A stretch of DNA of 64,000 nt from Siphonodentalium dalli. Taxonomy: Eukaryota > Mollusca > Scaphopoda > Gadilida > Siphonodentaliidae. The DNA lies in assembly GCA_032622095.1 (NCBI GenBank), contig CP136066.1, positions 189,324,716 to 189,388,715 on the forward strand. Direction: 5' to 3'. Below, one piece after another: positions 37,501-46,500 of the stretch. The translations under genes and the position numbers were made by a program. Within the stretch, counting starts at the first letter, position 1; each line of letters starts with the position of its first letter. A model generated the notes under the pieces. It was not told where the DNA came from. It worked only from the letters and a program-made list of their open reading frames with translations, and did not search any database.

Positions 37501-40500
37501 CAATAGGTGAACATCATCAACTTCAACTGGGGAACTTCAATCTGATTCTAGGTCTACCAAAGCAGTTGATGGCCTAAGCAGAATGGGGTTCCCAGAGGGT
37601 GAATTTGGTGATGCTAGCACGCTGTGCGGAATAGCGTCACTAAATTTACCCTATGTGGACCTCATTTGCAAATGACATACACGCTATTTGTAGGCTTTGC
37701 TCTTATAAATAAAACTCACCGTTTTTTCGTATGCCATCACCTCCAACTCGATCTCACACTTTTGTGTATCAAATGGGAAATACGTCACAACCATCATGCA
37801 TGACGTAATGAGAGAAACTGGAACCTTCCATTCCATGGTACCATTATCGGTTATCCGGACAGGAACGCTGTCATCGGCTATGATGGCAAATTTACCCACA
37901 CTGAGGAGGCATGTGAGAAGATGACATGTGGTAAACATTTGAACGGAAATGGCTCATTCGGGGTCGGGAAGCGAACATAACCATATCCTATCAGCATGCA
38001 CCAACTGCTGGACTGTTCAAATTTCATTCATATAATACGTTAATAGAACTCGTTGTACTGAGAACAAATACACTGTATGATTATCAACCGATAAACAGTT
38101 TAAGAGAATCGTAATAAGAATGTGTTGAAATCAAGTTCAATAAACCGAAACGCGCAATAGTTAAGTTTTGTTTTGAATGCACGAAACCCCGAAACTGTAT
38201 TATATACAAGGTGAATTCATCGGAATGTTGCCACTTCGCAAATTGACGTCGTTCCCGTGACAAAATGTTCACAGTAATGTTTTAATTGCTTTTGGTCATG
38301 CCTCAGTAAATTAGTGGACACATATATGTATATCTGTTTTCAAGATTGTTGCCTCTTTCCATGGCTTTTTGCATGCTAGTTTGGTATAGTAGTGATGGCT
38401 TAGAGTTCACTATGCCAAACATAGTGGGCCGAGAGGAGGAATAGTCTATTATATAGACTATAGACTATTCCTCCTCTTGGACCACTATTTTGGCATAATC
38501 AACAAGACATGCATTATTTATTATATTTTATCGAATATTGGTGTCAATTCTCACACAATTTATGTGTCTGATATTGTCACATTTTTATTTACCGTGAATT
38601 TTGGAAATCGTTCTCAGATTTTACAATTTACGGCAATCTTTTGACGGCGGAAGGTGAGCGTAACTATGCTACTAGTTACATCTAACAGCGTTGATATTTT
38701 CATGATATTTCTTTCTATAAATAAGACATTAGCAAAAAGATTTTCAGAAGTTAACTATTTTGTCTTCCACGAGAACCGAAAAGGAAGTAATAAATAACGT
38801 CGACTGGCATTACAAAATTGGGACTGCCCGCGCTTGCCAACTAAAGGGACAAACTATTAAATACATTGGATAGCTATACTCGGACATTTGTAAGATCATT
38901 AAAATTCACTAACAAGTCTAATGATATACCGATATTGCAACACATTTCGCACAAGGTTTAGTTTCAGATTGGCCGTGTCTTTAGGCGGAAATCCGATTGC
39001 GCAAAATTAGTATGTTACTATAAATAGACAGAGAATAGTAGGGAAGTAGCAATCCTACTGGGGTACTAAAATAGTATATCAGTGTGCAGCCAATCAGAAC
39101 GCGAGAAAGTCACGTGAGATATAATATAAGTATAGTGGTGTGCTAAATTTAGCACGGTCTTCTAAATTTAGCACAACACAAAACACAATAGAGAACACAG
39201 CTCTCGGCCAATCAGAAGGGCCATTTCTGGGTGAAGTGAAATATCAATATATATGGTAAACAAAAAGAAAAAATATATACTTGTAATATAACAATTATAA
39301 GATCAATATATCTCAGGAATATATTTCCTATATATACACAATGGATGGATTTAAATTCCTGATATCTACACATTCAATACACCATTACCGACCTATTTGA
39401 AACGGCGATTGGCGGAATCCATATATTGCTTGCCCACTCAAACAAGACTTTTGATGCGCCCTGAAGGCCTTGCCAGGATAGCCGACCATCCATCCAGTAC
39501 TGAAAAATTAAATGATTTTTTACTAATTTGTTAAAGTAAATTACTATTTCTTTGGCTTCAAGGGTAAAAAATATTTTATTCGAGTCGAGGAACCCACTCA
39601 TCAAAGCTCAGAGTATTTTTGAAGTTTGTTATTTCTTGAGATGTGCAATTATTTGTGGCCCAAAAACACGTTACCAAACGGATGGTCTCGTACAAAATTG
39701 CGGATGAAGGTGGATATCTCTAAAATCAAGTGATAACACGACCAAATATCGTGATAATACGGCCATATTTCGTTGAACAAAATGTTGATAAATACCATGT
39801 TTTGGGAAATTTTATACCATTGTTGACAGTGGTTAGCATTATTTTGTTGCATTTAATCGATTCTGATAACTAAAGTGTATTTTGAAGAACTGTTGTTGTT
39901 GTTGTATCTTGATGATATGGGGACCGTCTGATGGGATTGACTACCTTTAATATCCGCATAGTCGCAAATTAGTAAAACCGAAAAGACTCATTAGCGCGCG
40001 CCGCGTGTATACTGTTCTGCAAATTCTTGAAAGCTGTGGTCCGATGGGCATTTTATTTATAGATAATTGGTTTTTCCGGTTTAAAAGTTGAACTGCGCGA
40101 CCAGGAGGCCGAGTCCGGTAAAAGGTGTAGTTGGGAATTCAATTTCGTATATTGTCCTTTACATTATTAAAAGTCAATAATGTTGATTTTTGGTTTGTGA
40201 CAAGCTATGTCAATTACCAACAAAAGAAATTTAAAAGATAATTTGTAAGTCTTATATTTCAACTTTTATAGATATGTTTCGTTCTGCAGCCCACTGACGG
40301 TTGTGGTCGGAAACGGCCGATTCGGTCGCCGGTTCGTTAATTAGGTGCTGGATGTTATTGTTATTTTAACGGAATTCTGAGTTGGTCATTCGCGAAACCA
40401 ATATATTTTATATTCTATAATTACAAGCATGGGTATATAAAATATGATCTTGAGCGCGTTACCATTTCTGACTATGGTTTTCTTGTTAGAAATAACACAA

Positions 40501-43500
40501 CAAGTTGTCAACAACGTGCAGTTGATCTACCCATGCATAATTTCCCTGCTGAATTTCTACCGGCCACATATCGCTTGCGATCACTGTCGATTCTGGGGTA
40601 CCATAATCGGACCGCATTCTATGCGTCATACAATCGATAGTAGGTTTAACTGGACGAGATTCTAAAGAACGTTTTAGAGACACGATGTCGGAATTAAGAT
40701 GATTTAATCAAGCGAAATAAATATTAGAATTATTCCTCTTGCAATGATAGCAAATGCATTTAACATAAAATTAGTAATAGGAACAAAATAATATGGAACG
40801 ATATGGCGCAGTCTCTTTCCTTCTTATGCAATAAAAATATGAAAACAGAAAATGCAATTTGCAAGTATTACTCTATACATAAATGAGTACACTTAGTTAT
40901 TATGAAAAGATTAATGAAACATTGTAAATAGACTGATATGTACAAGAGAACCCTGATCTAGCCAGTATCTTGGTCCCAATCATCTGATGAGAGCCACGTA
41001 GGAGCCTGTCGTTGGCGCACCGAACGCCTGGGTGGGGGTGAAAGGTACGAATTTGCACCAGAGGGGGTGTTTGAATCAGGTTTGAACTCGTCCAATTCGG
41101 AATCTGATGAGTCAGAAGCATATGGGTCGGTTTGATGGCTAATGTGTGTAGATGTAAGTTGAGGTGTTGGTAACTTGTATATCTCGGATCGCTTCACTAG
41201 GTATATTTTGGAGCGAAACTGCTGCCCATGTAACTTCTGTATATTTACATGTTCCGAACCACATGACATAACACTGTACTGATGTCGGACAGTGTGTTTG
41301 TCACCCTCACTCTTGACGTAGACTATATCGCCTGGTGAGAAAGTGATTTCGGGAGGTAATTTGCCATGAGGGGCTTTAGAGTGTGCACTGGATGAATGAT
41401 TATGTAACCTAATGTCATGCTGCTGTGAAGACATGTTATTGTGAGAGAAGTTCAATTGTTCGCCTGTGAAGTTATCTCTTTGAAATAGGATTTCCTTGGC
41501 ACCGAGACCGCGATTGCGAACACGAGAGTTGAGGGTGCCTACAACCATGGCGAGAAACGAAGCTTTGATGGGACCACCTTCAGGCATATGCCTTTTGAGT
41601 TCCATTTCCAGCTCTTGAATGGCCTTCTCTGTTATATGATTCTTATTGCAATTTTTTAGACGGCCAACAACCAAACGTATACCATGTTTGTGTAGAGTTG
41701 AGTCTCCGACAAGAGCCTGAAATGAGGTAGAACCGTCAACACGGATGACACAGCCCTGTGGGGATTTTAAGTCAGCTGTGGTCTCAAGAGTGCACTACAC
41801 ATGGTAGCAGCTTGCTCGTCGTGCACAAGACGAGCAATGGTGAATGACGTAAAGACATCTCTGACAACGAAATTCTTCTGTTTTGCACGACACATAATGT
41901 CGCAAGCAAACTCAGTCCCAGGGGTAGAGGGGGGAGTGGAAGTTGAGAACTGGGGTAACTCGGACGGAAACTGACGTAGTGATACACACTGGGAACATCT
42001 ATCAGTGACCATGTCAATCACTTTGTCAGCCTGTATAGCAAAGAAGTAGCGATGGAATATCTTCTTTAGTTGCGATTTTGGTGACTGCTGCAAACGCAAA
42101 TGCAAAGCAGTGATGAATCCTGACAATACATGTTGTGGAATAATTATAAGCTGGACCGTTTTGTTGAATGGCAAAGAGTGAGACACCACAATTAACCGTT
42201 CTTTGTTGATGGTGGCAACTTTGAGGTATCTCTTGACATCCCGGATACCCTTGGTCTTGCGAGCAGGTCTGGTACATTGAGAACGGTGAGAGTATGCTCG
42301 TCGTAATGCTGAACAATCCTGTTGAGAGCCACGCCAAGATGCGTTATTGAGGAAAGGCATAGGTGACGTACCGTCCAAGATAGACTGGACTGTAACTGAC
42401 CGAACAGCAGACATTTGATCCTCTGAAACGAATTTGCAAATTTGACGACTACCCGAGGGACACACCATGGCATTGCGACTGAGGTAGTCAGCTGGGAGGT
42501 TTTGAGAACCAGGTAGGTGGTGTAGTGTAACCTTGTACCTACTTAATGTAAAGAGAAATGATGAAATTCTGGCGCTAGATGAGAACTCGCCACGAGAAAG
42601 TTTCTGAAAAGCTTGGAGACAAGGTTTGGAGTCAGTTAGTATTTGAGTGCTGTGAACAGACTCTAAGATATGGGGACCCCAGTGACTTGTGGCTGAACCG
42701 ATGGCCAGAGCTTCGATTTCGCATGGCAACCATTTCTGTTGGTGAGGTTTGAGTTTGGCAGATAAGTAACCTCCAAGATGCTTCTTTCCCTTCCGGAGAA
42801 CATACAAGACCGAGCCAACTCCTCCATTACGAACAGCCCCATCGGTAGTAATGATAAGCTGATCTGTAGGCCTTGGAACCATGATAGCTTTGGGATTACA
42901 CAAATCCGCTTGAGCAGTTTTGAAAGCTTCCACATCAGTAGCAGTCCAGTTGAGTTTCTCTGATGAATCTTTGCCAGCAGTCATAGCATCAAAAGATGCA
43001 AGCAGCATGGAGCATTGGGGGATACAAGAATTTAGGTGCTTGACTGCACCACACCATGAACGCAGAGACTTCACAGTCTTTGGTAAGTCACAAGTGGTGA
43101 GAGGGTTGGTCTTATGGGGTGATACAGATAATGTACCAGCCGACCAGATCCAACCGAGAATAGTAGTAGTAATAGGACAACAGCATGTTTTAGTAGCTGA
43201 GAGGCGCAGATTGTTCTGCTGACATTTACGGAGAACCTTCTCCCAATTGTCCAGCAAAGACGGAACATCAGAACCACCGATGTAGAGATTATCGGCCAGT
43301 TTGATCACTCTGCCTTCATGGATGAGTTCACGGAGAACTCGAAACATCAATTCGTCCAACTGTTCTGTAGACCCAGGCATGCCCACGGCAGCCCTGGTGT
43401 ATACGCGAGAACCTTTAAAAGGTGTGATCACTCCAAGATATTTTATAGATGACTCTTCCATTGGTAATTGAAAAAATTGTTTTGTCATATCTGTTTTGAC

Positions 43501-46500
43501 TATGAACTTGCTTCTAGCCTTAAAACGCATGACATCATCGGCGTTGGTTACTCGGCTAGGCGTAGGTTTTGTGTATGAACCTATGGTGTTGAAAGCAGTA
43601 ACCAACCGATGCCCACCTCCCTGTTTCTTTACTAGAAAACTTGGGGAAACATATTCAATCTTGACACCAACATCTTCGGGTTTGGCTAGGACACCAAGTT
43701 GTTCCAATTCGTCCATTTTGTCCTGCAATGCAGACATATCACTACTTTTGTACATGGGTAAACGACCTTTCTGGGTAGGAGGAGCAACTGGGCCCATGTT
43801 TATGTAGGCCCGGAGTTTTCCTTATGCGTCGTTGTACTTACCTATCGACGGATCAAAAACGTCAGCAAACCTCTTGTGTATCTCCTTGAATGAATGTATA
43901 TCAGATGGGGACAATTGATTATCCGGGTCAATGACAATGGTTGTGTGTCTGGTGTGTAAGATGACGGATAATTTATCTTATTTGTGTGAGCTACAACATT
44001 TGCAGGATCGGGTGTTTGTGAATAGAGAGAAGCATCACACGTGCGTCTAACTTGAGCGACATGTTGGTGTTTATGTATTGAAATTGGATGTGGCGATGCA
44101 TTGGCAATTCGAATTGAACCGGCGATAGGGATAGTTGTTGTAGGTGGAGGCCAGTTGGGGATGACAGAATCAGAACGAGGTTCAATGACAATTTCCTGGT
44201 CGTCAAACACACCCAATGGACATGGAAGTTCTAGGAATTCCCCAGGTAAAACAACACACTTGTCAGCTCTCAGCAGATGGGTGGTACAACGACGTACATT
44301 AGCTGGTGATAAGGAATCTGATGTACAAGGGGTAGCGTACTTCAAAACATGTTTGCCTGCAATAATTATACTATCATTGGGTATATCAGGCACAATTTGG
44401 TTATCCTTTAAAAAGGCATTCCTGCTAACAAATCACAATCTAAATCTTTAACTACGACGGCTTCTAATTTGAATTTCAAATCACCACGGAACAAAATTAA
44501 GTGGACTTCGCCACATGCATTCAAGGTTGTTTTACCATCAGCCTGGCTGGCTGAGTGTTTTGTTGCTCTGATTTGACGTTGAGTTTAACAACAAAGTCAT
44601 GTCTTATTAGTGACGATGTCGCGCCAGAATTACATATCACTGAAACAGGGTTATGGTTATAAAATGCAGTAAAACTTGGCGAATGAACAGTTTTAACCCG
44701 CCCAACAGAGCTGGTATTCTTGCGGTAAGATTCACACTGGTTGTGAATGTCGTTCGTGGCAAATGAATTGGTATGTTCGTTATCGGTAGTGTCGATAGCG
44801 CAGCTGTCATCGAAATAATTGCGGAAATCACAGTCTTGGTCGCTGTATTCTTCCTCCATATCAATACGATAAGCTTTGAAATTGGCCATGTCTCGTTTTT
44901 CAGCTTTAGACAGGTAGTCGCATTCCTGAATAGAATGTCCAAAGTACGGTCTTCCCTCAGCTTTGCAAACGCGACAGTCTTTTCTGGGTGGCCGAACTTG
45001 ATGCTTGTTGGATGCGAATTGTGAGCCACGTGAACGGTCAGAGGAAATGTAGCCACGTGAGCGGTCGGAGTTGACGCGAGAAGCCCTGACGGAGTTCTTC
45101 AAGGAGCCCATCTAATGCGTCGATAACTTGAGGTTGAATGTCTTTGAGGGTCATACGCTGAAGGTCATATGCAAATGTTCGTTGCACTAGCGTGTGCAAA
45201 TTAGGATGGATTAACTCCATCCACTTTAACACCGAGAGTCGTTCTACTGTGGGAGTCATATGTTCATCAATATTGACCTTCTCACCATTATGTAAGAGTT
45301 TCGAATCATTCTGTAGTAGATTATCCTCGAGGTGTGCGATTATGCGTTGGTATAATCGCTCTGGTCGCTCATCCTATTTTATTTGTGCATATTTCATAAA
45401 CTGGAATTCCGACTGGCTAAAACCGTAATATTTCCGGATTGCTTGCCAGGTCGACTCGAAACATGTGCTGTTTTTTACAATTTCAGCGGACAGGAAGTGG
45501 GGCACCCATTGTGCAATTAGTCCTAACATTTGAATTAAATGTTGGCAGGTTCCGGCATCTTTCAGCCCCCTGAAGTTGGCAGAATCAGAACACCGTTTCC
45601 ATTTAGAGTCAATAAATGGAAGAAAATTTGCGTCCTGAGATATTGTGTATGTCAAATTGTTTTTCCATGTAGTATATGATGAGAACGTTTCCTCCTCGGA
45701 GAGTTTCCACTGCTTGGGAGCCCTTGACATGATTCAAATCGCAGTGGGCCTATCACTCGATATCACGAAAATTAGAAATTCGGTGAAATGTTATTTATGC
45801 CTAAAACATCAAATATCGTTTCTAAACGTAAGCGAAACTCTGTCCGATTGTTCTATGGGTTGTTGGTAACCGCTACCACCACGTCATACAATCGACAGTA
45901 GGTTTAACTGGACGAGATTATAAAGAACGTGTTAGAGACACGATGTCGGAATTAAGATGATTTAATCAAGCGAAATAAATATTAGAGTTATTCCTCTTGC
46001 AATGATAGCAAATGCATTTAACATAAAATTAGGAATAGGAACAAAATAATATGGAACGATATGGCGATGGCTATATAGCTCATGTAAAATTTGTCTGACC
46101 GATCTCATATTAGAACCTGTATATTATTGCGATTAATCGACATATCACGTATTGGGTCAATCGAAAAAAGACTACCAAAGTCATCACCCTGAAATAAAAA
46201 AAGGTTGAGGGAAGGATACAGACGGAGGGACGAACGGTTACATAATACGACGGTTCCTTGCAGGGTTGGTGTAATCGTAATCAGTAATCGTAATCAAATA
46301 ATCGATTACACAATTTGGAGTAATCACCTGCAATCAGTAATCATGACATTTCTTGATTACAAGTAATCGTAATCGTAATCGATTAATTTCAAATGTACCT
46401 GTAATCATGATTACATTTTGATTACTTTTACTAAAATATCCATATGGATGGCTATTGGATACTCATAATATCACACTGTGGTACTGCGGAGTGTGCACAG

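Larger units (their letters stand above)
40624..46066 (-). mobile_element. Gypsy-like LTR retrotransposon, inactive
   Basis: Two 185-bp LTRs (40624-40808 and 45882-46066) flank gag, protease, reverse transcriptase, RNase H and integrase in Gypsy order on the minus strand. The LTRs differ at about 5 positions, suggesting a fairly recent insertion. Inside the upstream LTR border, TGGTAGC resembles a tRNA primer-binding site, and a purine tract lies just inside the other LTR. It has at least six stops or frameshifts. It lies in the receptor's 8.36-kb intron, in the gene's orientation. Confidence 0.9.
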
